Positions 1-8,545 are shown, counted from the stretch's first letter. The stretch: 48,287 nucleotides of DNA from an uncultured Bacteroidota bacterium (GCA_903836265.1 CAILQK010000302.1:1-48287), one strand, 5' to 3'. Translations and numbers: made by a program. The notes: a model not told the origin generated them from the letters alone.

Positions 1-648
1 CGCCTGAGTACTGTACAGGCACAGTTAAATCCGCATATACTCTTCAACCTGTTGAGTTCGCTGCAAAATTCGGTGGCAAACAGAAGCAGAGAGGAGGCAT
101 CGGATCATCTGGTTCGTATTTCCAGGCTCATCCGCGACACCCTCGAAATTTCTATCTCATCATCGGAGAACGCGAAGGCTCCATTCCCTGTTATTTCGAT
201 CAGCAAGGAAGCGGATTTCCTGCGCAACTACCTTGGTCTGGAGGCAATGCAGCAAAATCCGCCATTTCAATTTGATGTGACAACGGAACTGTCCACTTCT
301 CCCGATTTCATACTGATACCTCCGCTTCTTGTCCAGCCTATGGTTGAAAACGCCGTCATTCACGGTATCAGGCCGGTGATGGGCAGGACCTGTTTTATTG
401 GTGTGTGTTTCAGTGAGCATGATGGAAACCTTCGTATTTCAGTAACCGATGATGGTATTGGTATTGCCAACAGTACCCGGAGCAGCTCCCTGAGATATCG
501 GTCCAGAGGTTCAGAACTTCTTGAAAAGCGTCTGTATCTGCTCGGCAAACTCGGCTATCCGGCTACAGTGTCTGTCTTGCAGCGGGAAAAAGGTGGTACT
601 ATTGCAGAAATAACCATAAAAAAGATCGTATGCGAGTCATTCTCATAG
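1..648 (+). CDS. LytS/YehU-type sensor histidine kinase, C-terminal part (5' end outside window)
   Basis: The frame is open from base 1, so the N-terminal sensor and membrane part lie outside the window. The visible 215 residues hold the whole kinase core of the His_kinase/LytS family. The phospho-acceptor box QAQLNPHILFNLL comes first, then an N-box (LVQPMVENAVIHG), the ATP-lid glycine motif VTDDGIGI, and a second glycine region near SRGSELLEKRL. Proteins of this family sit in the inner membrane and phosphorylate a LytTR response regulator. The next gene is exactly such a regulator, and it starts 19 bp before this stop codon, so the two are translationally coupled partners. The signal sensed cannot be told from this fragment. 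The family call is secure. Confidence 0.93.
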   Translation, partial: RLSTVQAQLNPHILFNLLSSLQNSVANRSREEASDHLVRISRLIRDTLEISISSSENAKAPFPVISISKEADFLRNYLGLEAMQQNPPFQFDVTTELSTSPDFILIPPLLVQPMVENAVIHGIRPVMGRTCFIGVCFSEHDGNLRISVTDDGIGIANSTRSSSLRYRSRGSELLEKRLYLLGKLGYPATVSVLQREKGGTIAEITIKKIVCESFS

Positions 649-1415
649 AAGACAATCCACAGGTAAGGGAAATGTTGAAAAGTCTCATTGAAAGGTATTT
701 CCCTCACATGGTGGTGGTGGGTGAATCTGAAAGTGTTGCCGATGGTATCCGGTTGATCAACAGCGTGGGTTCAGATATCTGTATTCTCGACGTTGAGTTG
801 CGCGACGGCAGTGTATTTGAACTGCTTGATCGCGTGGATCAGGACGTTCTGGAGAGTACATCGCTGATATTTCTCACGGCGTTCGGCACCTATGATTATG
901 TTGTCAGGGCCATGAGGAAGTCTGCCGTTGATTTCCTGCTGAAACCGGTTAATCCGTCCGAGTTTACTGCGGCCATTACCAGAGCGAATGAAGAAATTAA
1001 CCGAAAAAGTCAGCACAACAGAATAGAAGAGTTGAAAAATCTGCTGAAATCGGAACTGAGTGTCAGGATACCACCCAGGCCGGATCGCCTGCCCGTGTTT
1101 ATGGCCAAGGGCGCGGTTCGTTATATCGCGGTGGAGGAAATTATCTGTCTCGAGGGCGACAATAACGTGACGAAGGTTTACACCGTTGAGGAGAAGCCCG
1201 TCATGTCGGTAAAAAATCTCGGTTTTTATACTGATCTGCTTGTTGACCAGTATGCTTTTGTTGCCATATCCAAGCGTCATCTGGTGAACAGCAGGTATAT
1301 ATCCCGGTATGACCCTGTTGACGGCGCTGTGGATCTGACGGATGGTACCAGAATACTGACATCCCGGCGGGGCGGGCGCCAGCTGCTCGATTTTTTCAGG
1401 AACGTTTTCAGGTAA
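630..1415 (+). CDS. LytTR-family response regulator
   Basis: 261 residues. The N-terminal receiver domain (about 1-120) has the acidic pair E7/D8, the phospho-acceptor D54 in CILDVELRDG, T83 and K105 in FLLKPVNP. A LytTR DNA-binding domain fills about 155-260, with the typical stretch around IICLEGDNNVTKVYT and a C-terminal RHLVNSRYISRY segment. Regulators of this type bind paired direct repeats in promoters as dimers when phosphorylated by a LytS-type kinase. The ATG lies inside the 3' end of the kinase gene (19 bp overlap), so the pair is one operon. No target operon is evident here, because the next gene is convergent. Typical length and all key residues are present. Confidence 0.95.
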   Translation: MRVILIEDNPQVREMLKSLIERYFPHMVVVGESESVADGIRLINSVGSDICILDVELRDGSVFELLDRVDQDVLESTSLIFLTAFGTYDYVVRAMRKSAVDFLLKPVNPSEFTAAITRANEEINRKSQHNRIEELKNLLKSELSVRIPPRPDRLPVFMAKGAVRYIAVEEIICLEGDNNVTKVYTVEEKPVMSVKNLGFYTDLLVDQYAFVAISKRHLVNSRYISRYDPVDGAVDLTDGTRILTSRRGGRQLLDFFRNVFR

Positions 1416-1450
1416 TAAAAAAACCCGCAGACGGCTTAAGTCGGCGGGTT
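1413..1450 (-). terminator. Intrinsic terminator for the ATP-grasp gene
   Basis: On the minus strand AACCCGC pairs with GCGGGTT (1450-1444 with 1428-1422), continued by an inner GAC/GTC, with loop TTAAGCC. It is followed by seven T residues (1423-1417) and ATTA. On the plus strand the stem has no T run after it, so it mainly ends transcription of the minus-strand gene whose stop is at 1500. It may also slow plus-strand read-through. Confidence 0.8.
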
Positions 1451-1499
1451 GGGGGGAGAACCTGGTCTGTCCCAAGGCGAGGGTAACACGGCAGGGGAT

Positions 1500-2510
1500 T
1501 TACTTCTTTCTGCCGCGCGGATTAGAAACTTTTTTTGCTGATTCCAGTACTGATTCCGACGACATTCTTCCTGCAACGGAGTCGTGAATGTATTGTCCCC
1601 AGGTGAGGTTATTGCCACCATCCCTGTGTGCCTGAGCGCGCTCGATGGCCATGTTGGCGGCATTTTCCACCACCCATTCAAAGTTTTCTTCACCCACAGA
1701 GTTTACATCGGCGTCCGGTGCCGGGTTGCAGAAGTCAATAGCGTAAGGGATGCCATCGCGTATGGCGAATTCGACGGTATTGAAATCGTAACCCAGGTAG
1801 TGGTTTATTCGGAGCACGAGATCGTGCATTTGTTGCCTCAGCTCTGAGGACACCTTGTGGTCGGCCACATAGCGCAGGTGGTGCGGGTTTCGGGGTTCGT
1901 AATCCATGATGCGGACATATTTCCCGCCGAGGCAGTAGCACCGGAAGTAGGCGTCGAACTCAATGGCTTCCTGAAGAAGCATCACGAGGGTGTTCGTTTC
2001 GTTATACGCGTTGAAAAACTCATCGAAGTTGTGAATTTTATACACGTTTTTCCATCCTCCGCCGGCATGAGGCTTCATGAAGAGCGGAAAGCCCCCCAGA
2101 TATTCGATCATGCTCTCCCAGTCAAGCGGATATTTAAGGTTTCGAAAACTCTGACCGCTGGTGTCGGGTGGCATTTCCTTGGAGGGTAGCAGTACCGTTT
2201 TGGGAACTGGTACACCGATTTTGGTGGAGAGGCAGTTATTGAAGAATTTCTCATCCGCGCTCCACCAGAACGGATTGTTCAGTATGGCGGTACCATTCAG
2301 CGCTGCGTTTTTCAGGTATGCCCTGTAGAACGGTACATCCTGGCTGATGCGGTCAATCATGACAGCGTATGGAGTCGGGTTTCCTTGCATCAGTTCATCC
2401 ACCAGAGCCGGTTCTGCGTGGATACCTTTTATATTTTTGGCATTGATGCGCGCCACGAAAGCCTCCGGGAACGAGACTTCCTTACCGTGGAGAATTCCGA
2501 TTTTCTTCAT
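1500..2510 (-). CDS. ATP-grasp (RimK/glutathione-synthetase-like) ligase, substrate unknown
   Basis: 336 residues, ATG start. The middle of the protein shows an ATP-grasp fold: a nucleotide-loop segment GGFPLFMKPHAGGGWKNVY, a strand with LLQEAIEFDAYFRCYCLGG, and a C-terminal metal-binding section NTVEFAIRDGIPYAIDFCNP with acidic E and D/N ligands. ATP-grasp enzymes join a carboxylate to an amine or thiol through an acyl-phosphate. The N-terminal 100 residues (MKKIGILHGKEVSFPEAF) look like the pre-ATP-grasp domain. A basic tail (NPRGRKK) ends the protein. The gene stands alone between a convergent regulator and a small membrane protein gene, so context gives no substrate. The fold is confident, the reaction is not known. 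Confidence 0.8.
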   Translation of the reverse strand: MKKIGILHGKEVSFPEAFVARINAKNIKGIHAEPALVDELMQGNPTPYAVMIDRISQDVPFYRAYLKNAALNGTAILNNPFWWSADEKFFNNCLSTKIGVPVPKTVLLPSKEMPPDTSGQSFRNLKYPLDWESMIEYLGGFPLFMKPHAGGGWKNVYKIHNFDEFFNAYNETNTLVMLLQEAIEFDAYFRCYCLGGKYVRIMDYEPRNPHHLRYVADHKVSSELRQQMHDLVLRINHYLGYDFNTVEFAIRDGIPYAIDFCNPAPDADVNSVGEENFEWVVENAANMAIERAQAHRDGGNNLTWGQYIHDSVAGRMSSESVLESAKKVSNPRGRKK

Positions 2511-2629
2511 AAGACAACAGTTTTGTGACTGGACGCCGAGGAGTTAAAGGAATTATTGATGCGTAAAGCTACGTGTTTTTAATTTTTTTCTTTGTTTTTC
2601 TGCCTCCAATTATTTTACGGTCGGAATTT

Positions 2630-2929
2630 TCAGAAAAGTTTTGTCCCAAATGTATATAGCCAGGCAAGTGCCATGATTGTAGTGGCCACCACTACACCCC
2701 GCATTGCCAGTTCCCATCGGCGGCGGCGGTACATATTCATGAGCCACAGGTTTGATGCCAGTGCTACAATAGCCAGCGTTCTTTCCCTGAAATTTTGCGA
2801 CAGGCCTGAAGTGCTGGCAGCGCCCTTTATTTCCAGCAGGGAAAAAAGGTTCAGCAGGATGACATACAGCAGAGCGGGCAGCAGGAGGCCGATCAGCAGG
2901 CCTGTCCAGAGGAGATTTCGGTTTGGCAT
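2630..2929 (-). CDS. Small membrane protein, function unknown
   Basis: 99 residues from an ATG. Two or three hydrophobic segments are visible: about 7-32 (LLWTGLLIGLLLPALLYVIL and following), 50-65 (TLAIVALASNLWLMNMY) and 75-93 (MRGVVVATTIMALAWLYTF), with a basic loop YRRRRWE between the last two. I do not recognise the family. A near-consensus Bacteroidota -10-type element (TACCTTTA) ends 18 bp before the ATG, which supports a real, separately transcribed gene. It lies between aroA and the ATP-grasp gene on the same strand. Confidence 0.62.
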   Translation of the reverse strand: MPNRNLLWTGLLIGLLLPALLYVILLNLFSLLEIKGAASTSGLSQNFRERTLAIVALASNLWLMNMYRRRRWELAMRGVVVATTIMALAWLYTFGTKLF

Positions 2930-2946
2930 TGTATTGAATTGACGGG

Positions 2947-2954
2947 TAAAGGTA
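2947..2954 (-). promoter_or_regulatory. Candidate -7 element upstream of the small membrane protein gene
   Basis: The minus strand reads TACCTTTA, one base from the Bacteroidota consensus TAnnTTTG, 18 bp before the ATG at 2929. No clear -33 TTTG was seen. Confidence 0.4.
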
Positions 2955-2983
2955 GTGATAATTGCCTTAATTCACGGACACGT

Positions 2984-4228
2984 TCACACCCCCACCAGCT
3001 CCAGATCTCTCCAGAAACCCGGATATGACTTGTTCACGACGTCCGGATTTTCGATTTCAACGGGAGCGAGCATGCCCAGAGCGGCAAATGACATAGCCAT
3101 CCGGTGGTCGCCGTATGTAGCGAATCGGGGCGTATTGTCCAGTGATGCTCTACCCTCGAGCATATAATAAGTAATTCCCTGCCTGTTCATGCGGGCGGGC
3201 ATTTTCGTGAAAGACACGCCGGTTTTGGCCAGTTCGGTTTTCAGCGCGGCGATTCGGTCTGTCTCCTTGATATGCAGCGTTTCCAGTCCGGAGAAAAGTC
3301 CCTGCGTACCCGTTCCCGCGCATACTACGGCCAGCGTCTGAGCGAGATCGGGGCAATCGGAGAAGTCCCACTCAAAGAAAGGTTTGGGCGGGCTGCCGTT
3401 TTTTCTGATTCGTATGCCATCGTCTTCACAAGTGGTCGAGATGCCGAAGCGGGTCATCATATCGGCCAGAACAGAGTCACCCTGCCAGCTTTTCCGTGAC
3501 AGGCCTTCGAGCTTCAGGTCAGCATTGTCTGCAAAAACGGCCAGGGCATACCAGTAGGATGCTGCCGACCAGTCGGCCTCGGTTACGAGCGGTCGCGGTT
3601 GATATTTTCCGGGGTAAACGATGATTTTATCGGCGGTTCGGATTGTTTCTGCCCCGAAATATTGCATCAGGTTCAGCGTCATTTCCACATAGGGGCCGGA
3701 TACCGGTTTTCCCTCCGGTTTGATGGTTAATCCTGCCGGAAGATATGTAGCAATGAGCAGCAGTGCAGAGATAAACTGGCTGCTTGTATCTGCCTGCACA
3801 CTGATTTCGCGGATACCGCTGTCAGAGAACGGTCCGATTTGAAGTGGAGGGAAACCATCCTTCTCCACATAATCAATTTGTGCCCCCAGGGTGCGGAGTG
3901 CCTGTACAAGGGGGCCGACCGGACGTTCTTTCATCCGTTCGGAGCCGGTGAGGATCTTTGTGCCGGGTTTCAGCGCCAGGAATGCCGTCAGAAACCGGAA
4001 GGTAGTTCCTGCGTCGCCTGCATTATAGAGGTTGTCGGCAGGTGGCGCCGCAAGCAGGTGCTGAAGCGTGGCTGTATCTTTTGAAGAAGAAATCCGGGAC
4101 AGCAACCTGGCGGGGTCGGTATCGGATGCAAGCGCGAGTGCAATCAGCGCCCGGTTGCTGATACTTTTGGAACCATCGGGCCGTACAACACCTTTAAGGT
4201 TCCTGTCGTGAAAAAATACAGTTTTCAA
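2984..4228 (-). CDS. aroA: 3-phosphoshikimate 1-carboxyvinyltransferase (EPSP synthase)
   Basis: 414 residues, close to the usual length. It transfers the enolpyruvyl group of PEP to shikimate-3-phosphate in the cytoplasmic shikimate pathway. Landmarks in order: DGSKSISNRAL near the N-terminus (PEP and substrate lysine and serine), NAGDAGTTFRFLTA (the family's glycine-rich motif), SERMKERPVGPLV, DTSSQFISALLL, KETDRIAALKTEL and YGDHRMAMSFA. The start is a TTG at 4228 that overlaps the TGA of the upstream DUF4286 gene (TTGA). No ATG lies in frame before the conserved motif, so this rare start is the best choice. The overlap implies coupling to the upstream gene. Other aro genes are not nearby. 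Confidence 0.95.
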   Translation of the reverse strand: MKTVFFHDRNLKGVVRPDGSKSISNRALIALALASDTDPARLLSRISSSKDTATLQHLLAAPPADNLYNAGDAGTTFRFLTAFLALKPGTKILTGSERMKERPVGPLVQALRTLGAQIDYVEKDGFPPLQIGPFSDSGIREISVQADTSSQFISALLLIATYLPAGLTIKPEGKPVSGPYVEMTLNLMQYFGAETIRTADKIIVYPGKYQPRPLVTEADWSAASYWYALAVFADNADLKLEGLSRKSWQGDSVLADMMTRFGISTTCEDDGIRIRKNGSPPKPFFEWDFSDCPDLAQTLAVVCAGTGTQGLFSGLETLHIKETDRIAALKTELAKTGVSFTKMPARMNRQGITYYMLEGRASLDNTPRFATYGDHRMAMSFAALGMLAPVEIENPDVVNKSYPGFWRDLELVGV

Positions 4229-4548
4229 TGCGATAATTCGTTGTGATCAATCAGCTCCATGACCGTTCTGAAGGCGACGAATTTGCCTTCGTAGCGCTCC
4301 CTGTGCTGTTTCTGGAGTTCGGGGGCAAACTCGTCATTATAGCGCACGAGGTGAGCCATGTCTTTTGCCAGGTACTGAATGGTGTAAATTTCGGAGTCAT
4401 CGTGTTCATGGCCCAGAAGCCGGCTCATTCGGTACGAGAGGAACATCCGGGTGCTCATTACATCGGGTATATGCTGATTTTTCATCCATTTGACCCAGTC
4501 GTCGTGGATGGCCAGATCAATCGTTACTGTCACGTTATACAGGATCAT
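4225..4548 (-). CDS. DUF4286 family protein
   Basis: 107 residues starting MILYNVTVTIDLAIHDDW, the typical beginning of the Bacteroidota DUF4286 family (small ferredoxin-like alpha/beta proteins of unknown role). I chose the ATG at 4548. A longer reading frame from a TTG at 4569 is unlikely, because a -7 promoter element occupies 4574-4567 and would put that codon at or before the transcription start. The stop overlaps the TTG start of aroA, so the two form an operon. The rest, including YRMSRLLGHEHDDSEIYTIQY, fits the family. Function is unknown, and a link to aromatic biosynthesis is only positional. Confidence 0.85.
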   Translation of the reverse strand: MILYNVTVTIDLAIHDDWVKWMKNQHIPDVMSTRMFLSYRMSRLLGHEHDDSEIYTIQYLAKDMAHLVRYNDEFAPELQKQHRERYEGKFVAFRTVMELIDHNELSH

Positions 4549-4566
4549 CAGTTTTTCAAATTTGGT

Positions 4567-4574
4567 CAAAAGTA
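4567..4574 (-). promoter_or_regulatory. Candidate -7 promoter element for DUF4286-aroA
   Basis: The minus strand reads TACTTTTG, a perfect TAnnTTTG match, 18 bp before the ATG at 4548. Its position also decides the start codon of the DUF4286 gene. The -33 region is not clear. Confidence 0.6.
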
Positions 4575-4806
4575 CGAAAACTTGTGTAAAAGTATTCCTG
4601 ATCTGGCCAGGGGTGTCTGTCCTCCCCGGAAGACTCCTGCAAACCGGTCATAATATCAGAAATCAATCAGCAATCGTTATTTTGAATGAATACCGGATAC
4701 GTGGCATGATATTTGGTCGTTCCCGGTGGACATTCCTCTGTGCGAATTTCTCAAATGCCATCCTTTTCAGAAGGGGTGGGAAAGCCTGTTTAATAATCTG
4801 AATAAC

Positions 4807-5251
4807 ATGAAAAGGACATTGACACTCCTGGCAGCGATTGCCCTGAGTACATATTTGCTCTCCTGTGCGCACGATGCTTCAGCCCGGCTGGATTTGCAAT
4901 TGACCGATTTGCTGGATATCCATTCCAAAACTGGTTCCAGTGACTGGTACATTATGCCGGAAAGTGATGATTACGCATCACTGCCCAATCAGGATCCGAC
5001 GCAGTTTACGGGAGGTTGTGGAATATTTCAATAATGGTGTTACTGAAAATCCGAATGTACCCGGAGACAGGGTTTCCGGATTTTTCCACCCGCTTGGCCT
5101 CACCGAAGAAGAGATAGATGATCTGACCGAATTCCTGACAAACGGTCTCTATGACCCTGACATGTTGCGTTACAAGCCCGATTTCGTCATGTCAGGCAAC
5201 TGCTTCCCGAATAATGACCCGTTGAGCCGTATTGAGATGAGTTGCAAGTAG
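4807..5251 (+). pseudogene. Cytochrome c peroxidase-like lipoprotein, internally deleted and frameshifted
   Basis: The first part (ATG 4807) reads as a lipoprotein: MKRTLTLLAAIALSTYLLSC with a lipobox cysteine at residue 20, then an N-terminal region ending ASLPNQDP (about base 4996). This resembles the start of di-haem cytochrome c peroxidases, where NPxT and the first haem domain should follow. Instead the frame stops at 5034. In the next frame (about 4997-5251) the sequence SLREVVEYFNNGVTENPNVP, then LGLTEEEIDDLTEFL, resembles the C-terminal end of the same family. Both CxxCH haem sites are absent, so several hundred bases appear to be lost with a frameshift at the joint. The remnant cannot be a working peroxidase. 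The family call is from motif memory; the broken structure is seen directly. Confidence 0.75.
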
Positions 5252-5435
5252 TTCATGATGCATCAACCACAGCAGCGAGAGACTGATTATTCTGTTTCTT
5301 GCTGCTGTTTTCAGTAAAAACAGGGACAGACAGGAACTTGAACATAAATTTATTCGTTATCATTGTGTTGTCAAACTGATTTTTCAATTATTGTCACTTT
5401 TACCTTCTCTCTATTTCTCACCAAAATCTAATTAC

Positions 5436-6590
5436 ATGACTTTCAAAAATTCGTGCCTGCTGATTGCGCTGGCGCTTCTCACATCGCTGAATGCTGGCGC
5501 ACAGGGTATCAACTTCGAACACGGTACCTGGGATGAAATTCTTGCCAAAGCCGGAAAGGAGGGCAAGCTGGTTTTCATGGATGCCTATACAACCTGGTGT
5601 GGTCCGTGCAAGATGATGAGCAAAAGTACCTTCACTGATTCCCGGGTCGGAGAATTTTACAACAAAAACTTTATTTGCGCTAAAATAGATATGGAGAAGG
5701 GTGAGGGCCCGGCTCTGTCTGAGCGCTATGGTGTACAGGCTTATCCCACGCTGCTTTTCGTGAATGCCAGCGGCAATCTGGTACACAAGGGCGTTGGTTA
5801 CATGGAACCGAACGGTTTCATTGCGCTTGGTGAAAAGGCACTTGACCCCGAATCGCAACTCGACAATCTGGTTCGCCAGTATGAGGCCGGTCGCTCTGAT
5901 CTGCCGTTTGTACTGAAGCTGGTGGGGGCCCTGGAAAGTGCCAACGACGAGCGCGCGGCCGAAATAGGCTCCAGAGTTGTGTCGGGTCTTTCTTCTTTTG
6001 ACAATCCGGAGGTATATCCGCTGCTGCGCCAGTATGTTTCTGATCCGACATCCGCAGCTTTCTCTTTTATAGTGAAAAACAGGTCGGTTGTATTTGAGGA
6101 CGAATCCGGGGAGGCCATCAACAGCAGCATACTGGATATTTTCATGCGCTATTTTTCAGATCGGGATCTTGACATGCCGGCCATGGAAGCGCTCATGCTG
6201 AAATACTATCCGGATGCAAGGGGTGAAATGCTTCTGAAATTCAAGACCTTCTGGTATGCAAGGCAGGAAGATCAGGAGGGCTTCCTGGAGGCTACTTCCG
6301 AGTGGCTCAATACGTATCCTTCCGACAGTCCTGATTTTCTGAATCAGATTGCCTGGATGTTTCATCAGCTGGAGCCCGGTGAAAAGTACCTGAAAAATGC
6401 GCTGAACTGGTCACTTCAGTCGGTAAAGCTGGAGTCGGGCTACAACAATCTTGATACTACTGCCTGGCTGTATTCCGATCTTGGCGACAAGAAGAACGCC
6501 AAAAAATATGCAAAAATGGCTATTGAGGCTGCCAAAAAAGCAGGAGAGGATTACACAGGCACCCAGGAGTTGCTTGACAGTCTGAAGTAG
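5436..6590 (+). CDS. Secreted thioredoxin-fold protein with C-terminal helical (TPR-like) region
   Basis: 384 residues from the ATG at 5436. A TTG 45 bp upstream would add residues before a clean signal peptide (TFKNSCLLIALALLTSLNAGAQ, cleavage near residue 22). A thioredoxin domain fills about 25-145, with the redox motif WCGPC (C55 and C58) in DAYTTWCGPCKMMSK and the cis-proline segment YGVQAYPTLLFVN. Such proteins reduce or shuffle disulfides in the periplasm. The remaining 230 residues are helical. A repeat-like end (LNWSLQSVKLESGYNNLDT, DLGDKKNAKKYAKMAIEAA) looks like a TPR. No substrate can be read from the context: the upstream neighbour is a dead peroxidase gene and the downstream one is convergent. 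Confidence 0.9.
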   Translation: MTFKNSCLLIALALLTSLNAGAQGINFEHGTWDEILAKAGKEGKLVFMDAYTTWCGPCKMMSKSTFTDSRVGEFYNKNFICAKIDMEKGEGPALSERYGVQAYPTLLFVNASGNLVHKGVGYMEPNGFIALGEKALDPESQLDNLVRQYEAGRSDLPFVLKLVGALESANDERAAEIGSRVVSGLSSFDNPEVYPLLRQYVSDPTSAAFSFIVKNRSVVFEDESGEAINSSILDIFMRYFSDRDLDMPAMEALMLKYYPDARGEMLLKFKTFWYARQEDQEGFLEATSEWLNTYPSDSPDFLNQIAWMFHQLEPGEKYLKNALNWSLQSVKLESGYNNLDTTAWLYSDLGDKKNAKKYAKMAIEAAKKAGEDYTGTQELLDSLK

Positions 6591-6612
6591 TTTTCTGTGC
6601 AGGCAGATTTTC

Positions 6613-6660
6613 AAAAGAAACGGGCTGTATCTTCCAGAGGAATGATACAGCCCGTTTTTA
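6613..6660. terminator. Bidirectional intrinsic terminator
   Basis: A perfect 14-bp stem, AAACGGGCTGTATC (6618-6631) with GATACAGCCCGTTT (6644-6657), and a 12-nt loop. On the plus strand it ends in a short T run. On the minus strand the stem is followed by TTTCTTTTG. It serves both the thioredoxin gene (stop 6590) and the convergent helicase gene (stop 6661-6663). Confidence 0.88.
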
Positions 6661-8346
6661 TCAGTAGCGTTTCTTCTTTTTGCCTTTCTTCTCCCACTTG
6701 TCAAATCCGGCGTCTTCGTGCCTGGATTTTTTGTCCTTTTGCGGGGATGCGTCATCAACGCGAACGCGGCGCCCGTTGATGGTGAATTCGCGGAGGCCCT
6801 GGCGCACCGGGTTGACATAGGCGTTGTCTATATCAAAGTGCATGTAGGCTTTGTTCAGATCAATCTGACCGATACTGCCACCGGGCACACCGAAGCTGCG
6901 CGACAGGAACTTGATGAAGTCCTTTTTGTTGATTCCGTCCATTTCGCCCACGTTCAGGAACAGGCGGGTCATTTGTCCGGATGTTGTTGTTTCTTCACCC
7001 CTGCGGCGTTCGCCCCTGGGCCGGATGTTGATATCCGGCGCATTTTTGTAGTACGACAGGAAACGGTTAAACTCCACACTGGCAAACCTTTTGATCAGTT
7101 CTTCCTTGGTGAGGTCTTTCAGTTCCTCCGTAATCCATGGCATGAACGGTTCAATTTCGGCGTATTGTACTTCCTGGTTGTGGATACCGCGTATAATCTG
7201 GTACAATTGCTGTTCGCAAACCTCCATTCCCGTTGGAAGCGGGTGCTTGGTGAACTTCGCCTTGTTTTTGCGCTCAATCTGTGAGATTCGGTCTTCAAAC
7301 TTGGGCGTAATGATAGAAATACTCACCCCGGTTTTGCCTGCTCGCCCGGTGCGTCCTGCGCGGTGTGTGTAAACCTCGATTTCATCGGGGAGTCCATAGT
7401 TGATGACGTGCGTGATTTCCTGCACGTCGAGTCCGCGGGCAGCCACGTCGGTAGCGATCAGCAGCTGGAGGTTTTTTTCGCGGAATCGCTGCATTACCCG
7501 GTCGCGGTCGCCCTGGGCGAGGTCACCGTGCAGTGCATCGGAGTTGTATCCATCGCGGATCATCTGTTCGGCAATTTCCTTGGCCTCGATTTTGGTGCGG
7601 CAGAAAATAAGTCCGTAGATACCCGGATTGGCGTCCACCACCCTTTTCAGGGCTGCGTATCGGTCGTCGGCGCGGCATACATAGTAGCGATGCTCGATAT
7701 TTTCGTTGGTCTGGTTACGGCCGCCCACGGTAATTTCCTTTACATTATCCATGTAGGTGGCGGCGATCCGGCGTACCTCTTCGGGCATGGTAGCTGAGAA
7801 CAGCCATATAGATTCCCTGTTTTCGCAATCGGCGAGAATTTCGTCAATAGCTTCCTTGAAGCCCATGTTGAGCATTTCATCTGCTTCGTCGAGAACGATG
7901 CGCTCTACCGAGTCGAGTCTGATGGCGCGGCGGTTCATCAGGTCCATGAGTCGGCCGGGAGTAGCCACCACGATTTGTGCGCCGGCTTTCAGCTGCCGGA
8001 TCTGGCCTTCGATACCTGCGCCGCCGTAAACAGCTACCACTTTATACTGGTGAGCGAACCGGGAGTAGTTCTCGAGATCGTTGGCTACCTGGACGCACAG
8101 TTCGCGGGTAGGGCACATGATGAGCGCCTGTACACTGCGTGCCGACGGGTCAATGCGCTGCAGGAGTGGCAGACCGAATGCAGCAGTTTTGCCGGTACCC
8201 GTCTGGGCCAGTGCGATGAGATCGGTGTCGCCCTCGAGAGCGACAGGAATGACTGCCTCCTGTATGGGCGTGGGATTTTCAAAGCCGAGCGCAGAGATAC
8301 CCTGCAGCAGGTTGTCGGCGAGGCCGAGCTGTTGGAAAGAATTCAT
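6661..8346 (-). CDS. DEAD-box ATP-dependent RNA helicase with DbpA-type RNA-binding domain
   Basis: 561 residues from the ATG at 8346 (MNSFQQLGL). An upstream in-frame extension lacks family character and lies in the leader. Helicase motifs: Q motif GFENPTPIQ (21-29), motif I AQTGTGKT (47-54), PTREL, DEAD (153-156), SAT (184-186), the motif V region TDVAARGLD and motif VI HRAGRTGRAG. The C-terminal part from MTRLFLNVGEMDGINKKDF to NGRRVRVDDA matches the DbpA/CsdA RNA-binding domain, followed by a Lys-rich tail ending KKGKKKKRY. Such enzymes remodel rRNA and mRNA structure in the cytoplasm, often in ribosome assembly and cold adaptation. A leader of about 190 nt with a long inverted repeat precedes the gene (see separate entry). 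Family certain; DeaD versus CshA role not decided. Confidence 0.95.
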   Translation of the reverse strand: MNSFQQLGLADNLLQGISALGFENPTPIQEAVIPVALEGDTDLIALAQTGTGKTAAFGLPLLQRIDPSARSVQALIMCPTRELCVQVANDLENYSRFAHQYKVVAVYGGAGIEGQIRQLKAGAQIVVATPGRLMDLMNRRAIRLDSVERIVLDEADEMLNMGFKEAIDEILADCENRESIWLFSATMPEEVRRIAATYMDNVKEITVGGRNQTNENIEHRYYVCRADDRYAALKRVVDANPGIYGLIFCRTKIEAKEIAEQMIRDGYNSDALHGDLAQGDRDRVMQRFREKNLQLLIATDVAARGLDVQEITHVINYGLPDEIEVYTHRAGRTGRAGKTGVSISIITPKFEDRISQIERKNKAKFTKHPLPTGMEVCEQQLYQIIRGIHNQEVQYAEIEPFMPWITEELKDLTKEELIKRFASVEFNRFLSYYKNAPDINIRPRGERRRGEETTTSGQMTRLFLNVGEMDGINKKDFIKFLSRSFGVPGGSIGQIDLNKAYMHFDIDNAYVNPVRQGLREFTINGRRVRVDDASPQKDKKSRHEDAGFDKWEKKGKKKKRY

Positions 8347-8349
8347 AAA

Positions 8350-8472
8350 AGTGTTGACTTTACGTGGCCCCGGGACGGATTGACGGCATGACGAACGACT
8401 GCTGAATCTGATCCCGGAAACTGCCCCCCAAATCCTTTTGATTGCCGAGTCGCAAATAATATAGTCAACACT
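8350..8472 (-). promoter_or_regulatory. Structured 5' leader of the DEAD-box gene (10-bp inverted repeat next to the start codon)
   Basis: The 315-bp gap between the helicase start (8346) and the purQ stop (8662) holds no gene. In the predicted mRNA, AGTGTTGACT-type arms (plus 8350-8359 and 8463-8472) are perfect reverse complements over 10 bp. One arm ends 3 nt before the ATG. A nested CCGGGA/TCCCGG pair (8370-8375, 8412-8417) lies inside. The helix would bury the translation start region, so a temperature-dependent or self-controlled switch is possible. This is inference from sequence symmetry. Confidence 0.5.
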
Positions 8473-8545
8473 GCCCACTGCCAGTTACCGGATACCTTTT
8501 GCAGGCCCGGCCTGATGGAAAAATGAAATTTTTATAAAACTTTGG

